From VFZS01 sp964353255 (GTDB taxonomy: Bacteria; Acidobacteriota; Terriglobia; Bryobacterales; Bryobacteraceae): a DNA stretch of 31,959 nt. The notes beneath the pieces were generated by a model. The model ran no database searches. It was not told the DNA's origin and saw nothing but the letters and a program-made list of their open reading frames with translations. The position numbers were made by a program, and so were the translations under genes. Below, piece by piece: positions 25,416 through 31,959 of this stretch. Within the stretch, counting starts at the first letter, position 1, and each line of letters opens with the position of its first letter. The stretch is taken from contig CAYGVJ010000060.1 of NCBI GenBank assembly GCA_964353255.1, positions 1-31,959 of the forward strand. The letters are read 5' to 3'.

Positions 25416-25511
25416 AAAAGAAAAAAGCCCCGTGATCAAACCGGCTCACGGGACCAGAAGCCACCTCCGCCGCCATAAGGCGTGGAGGCACTGCCAGATT
25501 GCTCTGGCATC
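25416..25511 (-). ncRNA. Candidate structured small RNA, about 95 nt, antisense to the operon
   Basis: Read on the minus strand, three hairpins follow one another. First, GCCAGA-GCAA-TCTGGC (25508-25493), a perfect 6-bp stem with a GNRA tetraloop. Second, CCTCC (25488-25484) with GGAGG (25468-25464), enclosing an inner CGCC-TTAT-GGCG stem in RNA register. Third, CCCGTGA (25452-25446) with TCACGGG (25435-25429), then T6. A promoter-like pair lies just upstream. It fills the only sizeable gap in the defence operon. A weak 24-codon frame (MPEQSG...) overlaps it but would lose its Shine-Dalgarno if transcription starts near 25511. Conserved RNAs near DUF3800 genes have been reported; match to any of those families is not shown. 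Confidence 0.6.
25421..25452 (-). terminator. Intrinsic terminator on the minus strand
   Basis: A 7-bp stem (25452-25446 with 25435-25429), 10-nt loop, then GC and six T, followed by C and four more T (to 25416). The U tract exists only in minus-strand RNA, so it serves a leftward transcript, not the defence operon. It stops that transcript before it enters the 24923-25414 gene. Confidence 0.8.
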
Positions 25512-25517
25512 ACCTCC

Positions 25518-25548
25518 ATTCTACCCGAAACAACGCTGTTTTGGTCAA
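25518..25548 (-). promoter_or_regulatory. Candidate promoter for the antisense RNA
   Basis: On the minus strand TTGACC (25548-25543) and TAGAAT (25523-25518) are good -35 and -10 hexamers but with a 19-bp spacer, longer than the optimum. Predicted start near 25511, a few bases before the GNRA hairpin. The DUF499 start lies 24 bp away on the other strand. Confidence 0.4.
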
Positions 25549-25571
25549 CTTTTTGCAAGGGGTTGAGAATC

Positions 25572-28316
25572 ATGGCCTTACACAAACCCTGGTACAAAGT
25601 CGTCACGCCGCGTGAGGACCTGCGTGAGGGGCGCCCGCTCGACGCCTCGGAGTTCGCCGTCCACCTCGACCAGGTCCGCGATGGCCGCGCCCCGGTGGAC
25701 TACCGGGACCCGCAGCGCTTCTTTGAGAGAACCTACTTCGCCAAAGGCCTCGCCGACTTCGCGGCCGAGGTCCTGCGGAGGCTCTCGGGGGAGAGGACCG
25801 AGACCTCGGCGGTCTTCAATCTGGCCACGCAGTTCGGCGGCGGCAAGACCCACGCGCTCACGCTGCTGTATCACTTGGCGCGGGCGGGGCCGGAAGCGGC
25901 TCGGTTCCCCGGCGTACGGAGCATCCTGGAGCGTGCCGGGCTCAACAGCGTTCCCACCGCCGCAACGGCGGTCTTCGTCGGCACCGAGTTTGACTCGATC
26001 ACCGGGCGGGGTGGCCAGGACGGTTCGCCGCGCCGAAAGACGCCGTGGGGCGAAATCGCCTGGCAATTGGGAGGCGCCGAGGCTTTCGCCGCCATCGAGG
26101 AGCACGAGCGGGACTTCATCGAGCCCAAGGGCGACGTGATCCGGTCTTTCCTGCCCAAGGACCGGCCTTGCATTATCCTGATGGACGAGATCATCAACTA
26201 CGCCAGCACCTACCGGAGCAGGGGCTACCACAACCGCCTGTACAACTTCATCCAGGCGCTCTCCGAGACGGTCCGCGGAGCTCATGGCGCGGTGCTCGTG
26301 GTCTCCATCCCGGCCTCAGAGATCGAGTACACCTCCGAGGACGAGACCGATGAGCAGCGCTTCAGGAAGATGCTGGACCGGCTGGGGAAGGCGGTGATCC
26401 TCGCGGCCGAGTCGGAAACCTCGGAGATCATCCGGCGCCGGCTGTTCGAATGGGGAGGGTTGCCCGAGGACGCCAGAAGGACGATCGCCGAGTGCGCCGA
26501 CTGGATGGTGGAACACCGCCAACAGATCCCGAACTGGTTCCCGATCGACAACGCGCGTGAGGCCTTCGCTGCCAGCTACCCGTTCCACCCCATGGTGCTT
26601 TCAGTCTTCGAGCGCAAGTGGCGCGGGCTACCCAGGTTCCAGCAGACGCGCGGGATCCTGCGCTTGCTGGCCCTCTGGGTATCGAGGGCGTATCAGGAGG
26701 GCTTTCAGGGTGCGCACCGCGATGCGCTGATCGGTCTGGGGACGGCGCCGCTGGATGATACCAGGTTCCGGGCGGCCGTTTTCGAGCAGCTCGGCGAGGC
26801 GCGGCTGGAGGGGGCGGTCACCACCGACATCTGCGGCAAGAAAGACTCCCATGCGGTGCGGCTCGATAAGGAAGCGGTGGACTCCATCAAGAAGGCCCGC
26901 CTGCACCGCAAGGTGGCCACGGCGATCTTCTTCGAGTCCAACGGCGGCCAGCTCCGGGCTGAGGCTACGGTTCCTGAGATCCGCCTGGCCGTGGGTGAGC
27001 CCGAGCTCGACCTGGGCAACGTGGAAACGGCGCTGGAGGCTCTGACCGACGCCTGCTATTTCTTGACGGTGGACCGTAACCACTACCGGTTCAGCTTCAA
27101 GGAGAACCTCAACAAACGGTTCGCGGACCGGCGCGCGAGCATTGATCCCGGCAAGATCAACGAGCTGGTGCGGGAGGAGATCCGGAAGGTCTTCACCGCG
27201 GGACCGGTCATCGAGCGGTGCTGGTTGCCTGAGAAGAGCTCACAGGTTTCGCATCTTCCGGCGCTCACGCTGGTCATCCTCGCGCCGGAACACAGCATGG
27301 CGGATGAGGCCAGGACCCTCGAACTTGTCGAGACGATGACGCGGGAGCACGGAACGTCCTCGCGGACTTTCAAGAGCGCGCTCATCTGGTGCGTCCCGGA
27401 CAACGCCTCGGCGTTGCAGGAAGAAGCACGGAAAGTGCTGGCCTGGGACGCCATCCGCGAGGAGCAGGATGATCTCCGGCTGGACGACGAGCAGCGCAGG
27501 CAGGTGGGCGAGAGCCTGAAGAAGGCGCAGCGGGATCTAAAGGAGTGCGTCTGGCGGACATACCGGCACGTCCTGCTGCTCGGGAAGAACAACCAGATGC
27601 GGCAGGTCGATCTCGGGCTGGTGCACTCGAGCGCGGCGGCCAACCTGGCCAGCTTGATCGTGGACCGGTTGCGCAAAGAGGGTGATATCGACGACGGCAT
27701 CAGCCCCACCTTCCTGGTCAAGCACTGGCCGTCGCTGACGGAATGGAGCACCAAGGCGGTTCGGGACGCCGCGTTCGCTTCGCCGGTGTTTCCCCGACTC
27801 CTGGATGCGGAGGTCATCAAAGACACCATCGTGCGAGGTGTGGGCAACGGCCTCCTGGCGTATGTGGGGAAGACCGCCGGCGGCGACTACGATCCCTTCT
27901 TTTTCAGGACCAGCCTGACCCGGGCGGATGTCGAGTTCTCTGACGACATGTTCGTCATCAGCAAAGAGACCGCCGAGGCTTGCCTGAAATCCCGCGTTGC
28001 ACCTCCTGCACTCACCCCAACCGCTCCCTCGGTCCTGGAATCGGCGGTTTCGCCACCCGCCGTCGGTGAGTTCAGGCTGACCCCGCCGCCGGCTCCCGCG
28101 ATGCCCATGCGCATGACCTGGTCCGGCGAGGTTTCCTCGCAGAAGTGGATGAACTTCTACACGAAGGTCCTGGCCCGTTTCGCGACCGGCCCCGGCCTGC
28201 GCCTGTCGGTCCAACTGGAAGTCAGCCAGCAGGAGGGCATCTCCACCCAGAGAATCGAAGAAACTAAGGTGGCGCTCCGCGAGCTTGGTTTGAAGGACGA
28301 CCTGGAGATCGTTTGA
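25572..28316 (+). CDS. DUF499 AAA+-type ATPase
   Basis: 914 residues from the ATG at 25572 (AAGGGG about 10 nt upstream). An in-frame GTG at 25482 would run through the hairpin region and add unrelated residues, so it is rejected. The N-terminus is the DUF499 domain (HKPWYKVVTPREDLREG). Walker A is FGGGKTH near residues 89-95 and Walker B IILMDEIINYA near 200. The C-terminal third ends in a small domain (WSGEVSSQKWMNFYTKVL, then SVQLEV). Relatives (COG1483) occur with DUF1156 methylases and SNF2 helicases in defence islands. It is predicted to supply an ATP-driven recognition or effector step. Gene ends 17 bp before the right repeat. Confidence 0.92.
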   Translation: MALHKPWYKVVTPREDLREGRPLDASEFAVHLDQVRDGRAPVDYRDPQRFFERTYFAKGLADFAAEVLRRLSGERTETSAVFNLATQFGGGKTHALTLLYHLARAGPEAARFPGVRSILERAGLNSVPTAATAVFVGTEFDSITGRGGQDGSPRRKTPWGEIAWQLGGAEAFAAIEEHERDFIEPKGDVIRSFLPKDRPCIILMDEIINYASTYRSRGYHNRLYNFIQALSETVRGAHGAVLVVSIPASEIEYTSEDETDEQRFRKMLDRLGKAVILAAESETSEIIRRRLFEWGGLPEDARRTIAECADWMVEHRQQIPNWFPIDNAREAFAASYPFHPMVLSVFERKWRGLPRFQQTRGILRLLALWVSRAYQEGFQGAHRDALIGLGTAPLDDTRFRAAVFEQLGEARLEGAVTTDICGKKDSHAVRLDKEAVDSIKKARLHRKVATAIFFESNGGQLRAEATVPEIRLAVGEPELDLGNVETALEALTDACYFLTVDRNHYRFSFKENLNKRFADRRASIDPGKINELVREEIRKVFTAGPVIERCWLPEKSSQVSHLPALTLVILAPEHSMADEARTLELVETMTREHGTSSRTFKSALIWCVPDNASALQEEARKVLAWDAIREEQDDLRLDDEQRRQVGESLKKAQRDLKECVWRTYRHVLLLGKNNQMRQVDLGLVHSSAAANLASLIVDRLRKEGDIDDGISPTFLVKHWPSLTEWSTKAVRDAAFASPVFPRLLDAEVIKDTIVRGVGNGLLAYVGKTAGGDYDPFFFRTSLTRADVEFSDDMFVISKETAEACLKSRVAPPALTPTAPSVLESAVSPPAVGEFRLTPPPAPAMPMRMTWSGEVSSQKWMNFYTKVLARFATGPGLRLSVQLEVSQQEGISTQRIEETKVALRELGLKDDLEIV

Positions 28317-28331
28317 GGAGGCCGACGGGGG

Positions 28332-29363
28332 TCACAGCAGCCGGAAATTGACTTCTACCGAGGCGTAGACGGCCACCGCCTTGCCGTCCTTGTAGCCGGG
28401 ACGGAAGCGCCATTTCTGGACCGCCTCGATGGCTTTCTCGTCCAGTCCCAGGCCCAGCGGCCGAACCACCCTGATGTTGCGCGGCAATCCGCTCTCGTCC
28501 ACGATGATCGACAGCACCACGGTCCCCTGGAACTTGGCCTTGCGCGCATCCTCGGAATACTCCGGCTCGACCTTGTTGACCAGGATGGGCTGAGAAACGC
28601 CGCCGCCTACCCGATAGATGCCCCCGCCGATGCCGCCGCCTTCGCCAGGACCGAAGCCCGGCCCGCGGCCCGGACCGATGCCGCCGCCCGACCCGGTACC
28701 GATGCCGCCGCCGGAGCCGGGCCCGCTGGACAGTGGACCGACCCTGCCAAACGGGTCCCCATAGTTGGGCAGGTTGGCGTTGGGAAGCTGGACATCGAGC
28801 GGGAGGATCAGCGTCGGCTCCATGATCAGCTTGGGATTGGGGTTGTGCACCACGGCCATGGGCGGGGTGAACTGCCTCAGGGCCGGCTTGGGCGCCCGCC
28901 CCTTGCTCGGGGGCAGCGGGGAGCGATCGCCACCGCCGCCTCCGCCGCCCATGGGCTGGGCCTTGGGCTTGACGTCGGGAATGTAAGGCGCGAGGTCCGG
29001 CGCCACGATGCTGACGGCCTCTCTGACTGTTTTCTGAACCGTCTTGCTGGAGGCCACCGTGAACAGCAGCGTCACCACCGAGATGTGGATCAACACCGAG
29101 GAGACCCCGGCCTGCTTGCCGTACCGGTACTCTCCCCAGATGTCCTTTACTGCCACCGGCTTAGAAGTGACCTCTAAGGGTGGCAGCTTGGGCGGGCGGA
29201 TGAATTCCCTCAGATTCCGCCCGAAGGAGCGCAACCAGGGCTCTTCTACCGCAGTTACCAGCAGCCTGTCCAGATGCTCGTCACCCGGCAGGCGGACCCG
29301 CTCGGCGGGCTTCTCCGAGGAAGGCTTTGGGATGGAACCTGCTGTACCGGACATCTCGCTCAT
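28332..29363 (-). CDS. TonB-family energy transducer, target gene of the element
   Basis: 343 residues from the ATG at 29363; a GTG at 29384 would add seven residues, and neither has a strong Shine-Dalgarno. A cytoplasmic region of about 90 residues (basic, Pro-rich) precedes one membrane helix at about 88-104 (SSVLIHISVVTLLFTVAS). A long Gly-rich linker (GGGGGGGDRS, GSGGGIGTGSGGGIG) spans the periplasm. The TonB domain starts near residue 260 (VNKVEPEYSEDARKAKFQGTV) and ends YASVEVNFRLL. A TATACT (29420-29415, minus) without a clear -35 may be its -10. It uses the ExbB/ExbD machinery encoded elsewhere. Its 3' end is duplicated at 17600-17658. Confidence 0.88.
   Translation of the reverse strand: MSEMSGTAGSIPKPSSEKPAERVRLPGDEHLDRLLVTAVEEPWLRSFGRNLREFIRPPKLPPLEVTSKPVAVKDIWGEYRYGKQAGVSSVLIHISVVTLLFTVASSKTVQKTVREAVSIVAPDLAPYIPDVKPKAQPMGGGGGGGDRSPLPPSKGRAPKPALRQFTPPMAVVHNPNPKLIMEPTLILPLDVQLPNANLPNYGDPFGRVGPLSSGPGSGGGIGTGSGGGIGPGRGPGFGPGEGGGIGGGIYRVGGGVSQPILVNKVEPEYSEDARKAKFQGTVVLSIIVDESGLPRNIRVVRPLGLGLDEKAIEAVQKWRFRPGYKDGKAVAVYASVEVNFRLL
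28334..28392 (-). repeat. Right 59-bp direct repeat (3' end of the TonB-family gene)
   Basis: Perfect copy of 17600-17658. It covers the last 19 codons and first stop-codon base of the gene at 28332-29363, so that gene stays intact at the junction. It is the attachment-site copy joined to the resident gene. Confidence 0.95.
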
Positions 29364-29552
29364 CTGTGCTCGGCTCGCCCGCACCTGGCGGCTCTCACAC
29401 TTTCCACACTCCCCAGTATAGACGCCACGTCACTCCCGCTGGTTGCAGCTTTTGGTACCAGCCTGGCCTCACCTCTTACAGAGAATTGTATCACACCCGA
29501 TCGAAAGCACATGCGGTTCCCAAAAGCCGTAGCCCGCTCACCGGCGGGCGGC

Positions 29553-30449
29553 TCAGTTGAACTTGATCTCGGCGTCGGCGGCAAACTTGCGAAACGCCGA
29601 GTAGCGAAAGCTGTTCTCCACCACAAGCTCAGAGCCGTTCCATTGCCGGTGCACCACCGAGACCGGCGTCAGCGCCCCGTGCGAGCTCAGCGTGTATTCC
29701 ACCGTGGCTTCATCTCGGATCACGGAACCCTCGCGGGGCCGGCTCGCGCTCAAAGAGATTCGCAACGGGCCATAGTCCGTCTGCCGGACCCACAGTTCGC
29801 CCTCCAGCCGCGTCTGAACGGCGGTCTTTCCCTCGAAGATCACCAGCGACTCGGCGCCGCTGGACTGCCGGAAGGACAACACTACGGCCGCATCCGCGCC
29901 GACCCGCTCTTCTCGCACCACGCCGAACTGGTAGTCCACCAGCCGGCGGCGCCCGAACAACAGGAGGAGCTGGCCGAAGTCGGTGGCGGCATTGGCCAAG
30001 CCGTGCTTCCGGAAGCCCTCGAGCATTCGCCTCTTGATGCGGTCGTCCTCGGACTTCAGGCCACGGAAGAGGGTTTGCCGCGCCTTATCCGCGCTCAACA
30101 CGCGGCGGCCGTCAACGGAGACGATCTGCCGGAATTCGTGGAGCCGGCCCGGGGCCTCCTTGAAGACCGAGTAACCGTACTCGGAAACGATTTCCCGGGT
30201 GGCATACTCCGGCTTCGGAGGCGTGACGGCCGCCTTCCCCAGGCGCGGCCGGAACCGGGGAGGAGGCTTGCGGGCCCGCTGCCGGAAGGTCTCCTGGGAG
30301 ATCAGGTTTGGAGCCATCTGGGCAAAGATGGCCGCCTCCTCCGCCACCCGATCGAGGATGGCCTGAAGACGCTGATCGGTCTGAGCGGCGGGCCAGACCG
30401 CAGCCAGCAGCAGCACCACAGCACCCACTCTTCGATTGTACCCGGGCAC
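29553..30449 (-). CDS. Secreted protein of unknown function
   Basis: 298 residues from a GTG at 30449, the first start after the upstream gene's stop (30467); another GTG at 30428 lies closer to the hydrophobic core. The signal peptide is RVGAVVLLLAAVWPAAQ. The mature part starts with a helix containing AEEAAIFAQMAPNLISQETF, then a strand-rich body (REIVSEYGYSVFKE, VSVDGRRVLSADKARQ, LWVRQTDYGPLRISL). The 'NLISQETF' helix and the outer-membrane lipoprotein-sorting-like strands recur in uncharacterised Acidobacteriota proteins. No function is known to me. It follows the BNR_4-type gene by 17 bp, so the two are probably co-transcribed. Confidence 0.7.
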   Translation of the reverse strand: MPGYNRRVGAVVLLLAAVWPAAQTDQRLQAILDRVAEEAAIFAQMAPNLISQETFRQRARKPPPRFRPRLGKAAVTPPKPEYATREIVSEYGYSVFKEAPGRLHEFRQIVSVDGRRVLSADKARQTLFRGLKSEDDRIKRRMLEGFRKHGLANAATDFGQLLLLFGRRRLVDYQFGVVREERVGADAAVVLSFRQSSGAESLVIFEGKTAVQTRLEGELWVRQTDYGPLRISLSASRPREGSVIRDEATVEYTLSSHGALTPVSVVHRQWNGSELVVENSFRYSAFRKFAADAEIKFN

Positions 30450-30466
30450 GCCTCGCCCCGGCCCGC

Positions 30467-31831
30467 TCAGCGCTGCGGGACGATCCCCACCACGTCCAGG
30501 TCGTAGTTGGTGTAGCTGGTGTATCGGCCCCGTAACCACAGCAGAATCAGCCGGTTACCGGCGCCCTTCGGCACGACCGGGCGGATATTGTCCGCCGTGG
30601 AGTCCCTGGTGACCGCGCTCCAAGACCACTTGGCGCCCCCGTCGGGAGTCACCCCCTGGAAGATTTCCCAGTGGCGCCGCCCGTCCGCGCGGCTGATCAG
30701 GGGCGCTCCGGTGACGGGATCGGCGTTGGTCGAGATGTAGGCGGCGTTCGGATCGTCGGGATCCAGGGCGATGTTGCCCGTGTAGTCGTCTTCGCCGGCG
30801 TAGAGGCGGGTGCCAGCAAAGGCGATTTCCCGGTCCACCCACTGCTTGCCGGTCCAGCGGGCGTAACGGTAGCGGTGATCCATCCCACCTTGACCCGGCG
30901 GCAGCCCGGCGGACCCTTTTTGCACCGAGTATGCCACGTAGGGACGGCCCTGGCGGTCCAAGTGGATGTCGCTGACCCAGGCTACGTTGTCCGGGTCGCC
31001 GGCGAAAACCCGGCTTCCCTCGGCCGGCTCTTTCAGGCCCGCGGCGAGGGTGCGGATCAGGGTTCCATCGGAGCGGTAGAGCCTGCCTGCCCGATAGAAG
31101 ACGTGATAAGCGCTGTTGTCGAAATCGCGCGGGTGCCCCTCGGTGTAGAAGACGTGAACCGTGTCGGCCCCATTGGAGGCGTACTTCACATAGGGCCGGT
31201 GCCGGAACTTGGCGGGCACATCGATGAAGACGTTGCCGGTTTTCCAGGTCTCTCCCAGGTCGTCCGAGTAGACGTGGGAGGGCTTATTGGTGGCGTCGAG
31301 GCCGCGGAAGAAGTCGTACAGGCGCCCTCGGCCTCCATTCTCGCTGGCCAGCCAGTGCAGATTCGAGTAGGTGAGGCTGGAGGTTTGGCTGGGCACGAAG
31401 GTCCGCTCAGGCTGCCAGCGGGTCGGGTCGTGCGGCGCTTCGGTGATCCGGAAGTAGAAGCGGTTTTCCTGGCCGTGGCGGGAGTAGACTGTCAGAATGC
31501 GGCCATCGGGACGAACCAGCAGGGCGGGCGAGTTGTGGTCGTCATAGCGGACTCTCAAGCCGTGGTCCATCCGGTCGTGCAGCTCCGAGAGGACCCTGGC
31601 GCCGGTGGCCAGATCGTAGGTGAGCACCTCGATGTCGCCCGCGCGGTCGGGCTGGTGCGCGCCGGCGGCCACCGAGCCGATGATCAGCTTGCCCTGGTGC
31701 ACGATGACGCGCTCGTCCTGGAACCAGCACCACCCCCCGTCGTTGTTGAAGGTGATGATCGGACCGGCCGGCTGGCCCAAGGCCAGGCCGCCGGACAGGG
31801 CGGCGACCACCAGGTAGCGCAGAGGTCTCAT
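30467..31831 (-). CDS. BNR_4-type secreted beta-propeller protein
   Basis: 454 residues. Signal peptide PLRYLVVAALSGGLALGQ, then a seven-bladed propeller pattern. Blades are marked by WCWFQDERVIVHQGKLIIG, DDHNSPALLVRPDGRILTVY, YSRHGQENRFYFR, SHVYSDDLGETW, HRPYVKYASNG and WVSDIHLDRQGRPYVAY. The opening WFQDER and the DDHNSPA element match BNR_4 proteins, a fold shared with some polysaccharide lyases (such as ulvan lyases of PL24/PL25). A sugar-degrading role is plausible, but catalytic residues cannot be assigned by eye. GGGAG precedes the ATG. Confidence 0.8.
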   Translation of the reverse strand: MRPLRYLVVAALSGGLALGQPAGPIITFNNDGGWCWFQDERVIVHQGKLIIGSVAAGAHQPDRAGDIEVLTYDLATGARVLSELHDRMDHGLRVRYDDHNSPALLVRPDGRILTVYSRHGQENRFYFRITEAPHDPTRWQPERTFVPSQTSSLTYSNLHWLASENGGRGRLYDFFRGLDATNKPSHVYSDDLGETWKTGNVFIDVPAKFRHRPYVKYASNGADTVHVFYTEGHPRDFDNSAYHVFYRAGRLYRSDGTLIRTLAAGLKEPAEGSRVFAGDPDNVAWVSDIHLDRQGRPYVAYSVQKGSAGLPPGQGGMDHRYRYARWTGKQWVDREIAFAGTRLYAGEDDYTGNIALDPDDPNAAYISTNADPVTGAPLISRADGRRHWEIFQGVTPDGGAKWSWSAVTRDSTADNIRPVVPKGAGNRLILLWLRGRYTSYTNYDLDVVGIVPQR

Positions 31832-31848
31832 CCTGGCTCCCTCGGAAC

Positions 31849-31872
31849 CTGCCGTTGTACCATAACTGGCAG
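31849..31872. promoter_or_regulatory. Inverted repeat upstream of the BNR_4-type gene
   Basis: CTGCCGTT (31849-31856) matches AAC-T-GGCAG (31864-31872) with one bulged base and a 7-nt loop. It lies 18 bp before the ATG at 31831 and could be an operator or leader hairpin. Confidence 0.35.
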
Positions 31873-31930
31873 GGGCGAGGCATCCCCCCGGAAAGCCCGG
31901 CTCATGCCCGTAATCCGTACGTAAGAATCT

Positions 31931-31950
31931 GTCCGGCCAGGGGGCCGGAC
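31931..31950. other. Perfect 8-bp hairpin at the window end
   Basis: GTCCGGCC (31931-31938) pairs with GGCCGGAC (31943-31950) around AGGG. No T tract on either strand. It may be a factor-dependent terminator for a gene beyond the window. Confidence 0.4.
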
Positions 31951-31959
31951 GCGGACGGG

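Larger units (their letters stand above)
17600..28392. mobile_element. Putative recombinase-less integrative element carrying a defence operon
   Basis: The segment is bounded by the two 59-bp repeats, giving a repeat-to-repeat period of 10,734 bp. It holds only the five-gene helicase/methylase/DUF3800/small protein/DUF499 operon and one antisense RNA candidate. The helicase starts 46 bp inside the left repeat and the DUF499 stop lies 17 bp before the right repeat, so nothing but cargo fits. No tyrosine or serine recombinase, transposase, relaxase or phage gene is present. The repeat is the 3' end of a resident gene, as is typical of tyrosine-recombinase att sites, so mobilisation in trans, or loss of the integrase, is inferred. 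Confidence 0.7.

Noticed and set aside
25410..25520. 24-codon minus-strand ORF (MPEQSG...GFWSREPV) over the small RNA
   Set aside because: The GGAGG is only 2 nt from the ATG and would probably be outside the transcript. The strong hairpins and terminator overlapping its last codons point to a non-coding RNA. It cannot be excluded without expression data.
25482..25571. N-terminal extension of the DUF499 protein from a GTG at 25482
   Set aside because: The extra 30 residues run through the hairpin region, have no DUF499 character, and the ATG at 25572 begins directly with the family N-terminus.
1..31959. CRISPR arrays, insertion sequences, prophage genes
   Set aside because: No regularly spaced repeats, transposase motifs or phage structural genes were seen on either strand.

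Overview
The window looks like a high-GC Acidobacteriota chromosome, probably of the Bryobacterales/Solibacter type. This is inferred from gene content and protein style: a yajC-secD-secF cluster running into a TonB/ExbB/ExbD/ExbD/TPR-lipoprotein cluster, a HTH + membrane anchor + TolB-type propeller regulator, a DUF4097-type beta-repeat protein in an ECF sigma operon, and a BNR_4-type secreted protein. No marker gene was searched.

Layout. Bases 1-3254 (minus strand) hold a tightly coupled operon: ECF sigma factor, zinc-finger anti-sigma protein with a HEAT-like tail, DUF4097-like secreted protein, and a PDZ protein cut by the window edge. Bases 3255-3587 are a divergent regulatory region with a palindromic repeat and two GGGACGTTCC boxes 21 bp apart. 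Bases 3588-10351 (plus) hold the Sec accessory genes followed by a TonB energy-transduction set. Bases 10420-12968 hold a bifunctional Rel (p)ppGpp enzyme and a DUF971 protein. Bases 12969-17599 are a patchwork: a decayed tRNA-Asn-like sequence, a secreted protein of unknown function divergent from a HTH-propeller regulator, small gene remnants, and a VapBC pair whose toxin lacks its first catalytic aspartate.

The main discovery is at 17600-28392. Two perfect 59-bp direct repeats bracket a compact 10.7-kb insert. The right copy is the 3' end of an intact TonB-family gene (28332-29363, minus). The left copy is an orphan duplicate of the same 19 codons with a different stop codon. This is the expected footprint of site-specific integration into the 3' end of a protein-coding gene, yet no recombinase is encoded between the repeats.

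The insert carries a defence-type operon: a SNF2-like helicase with a C-terminal DUF3883, a DUF1156 adenine-type DNA methyltransferase, a DUF3800 protein, a small protein with a possible BECR-type nuclease C-terminus, and a DUF499 ATPase. In the only real gap of the operon (25415-25571) the opposite strand shows a candidate promoter, three successive hairpins (one capped by a GCAA tetraloop) and an intrinsic terminator. This is a likely small structured RNA of about 95 nt. Helicase, methylase and ATPase are a recurrent defence combination. The DUF3800 / small nuclease-like protein / antisense RNA module within it, and the recombinase-free tonB-targeting element carrying it, are the parts that look undescribed.

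Bases 28332-31831 (minus) return to ordinary chromosome: the TonB-family gene, an uncharacterised secreted protein and a BNR_4-type propeller protein.
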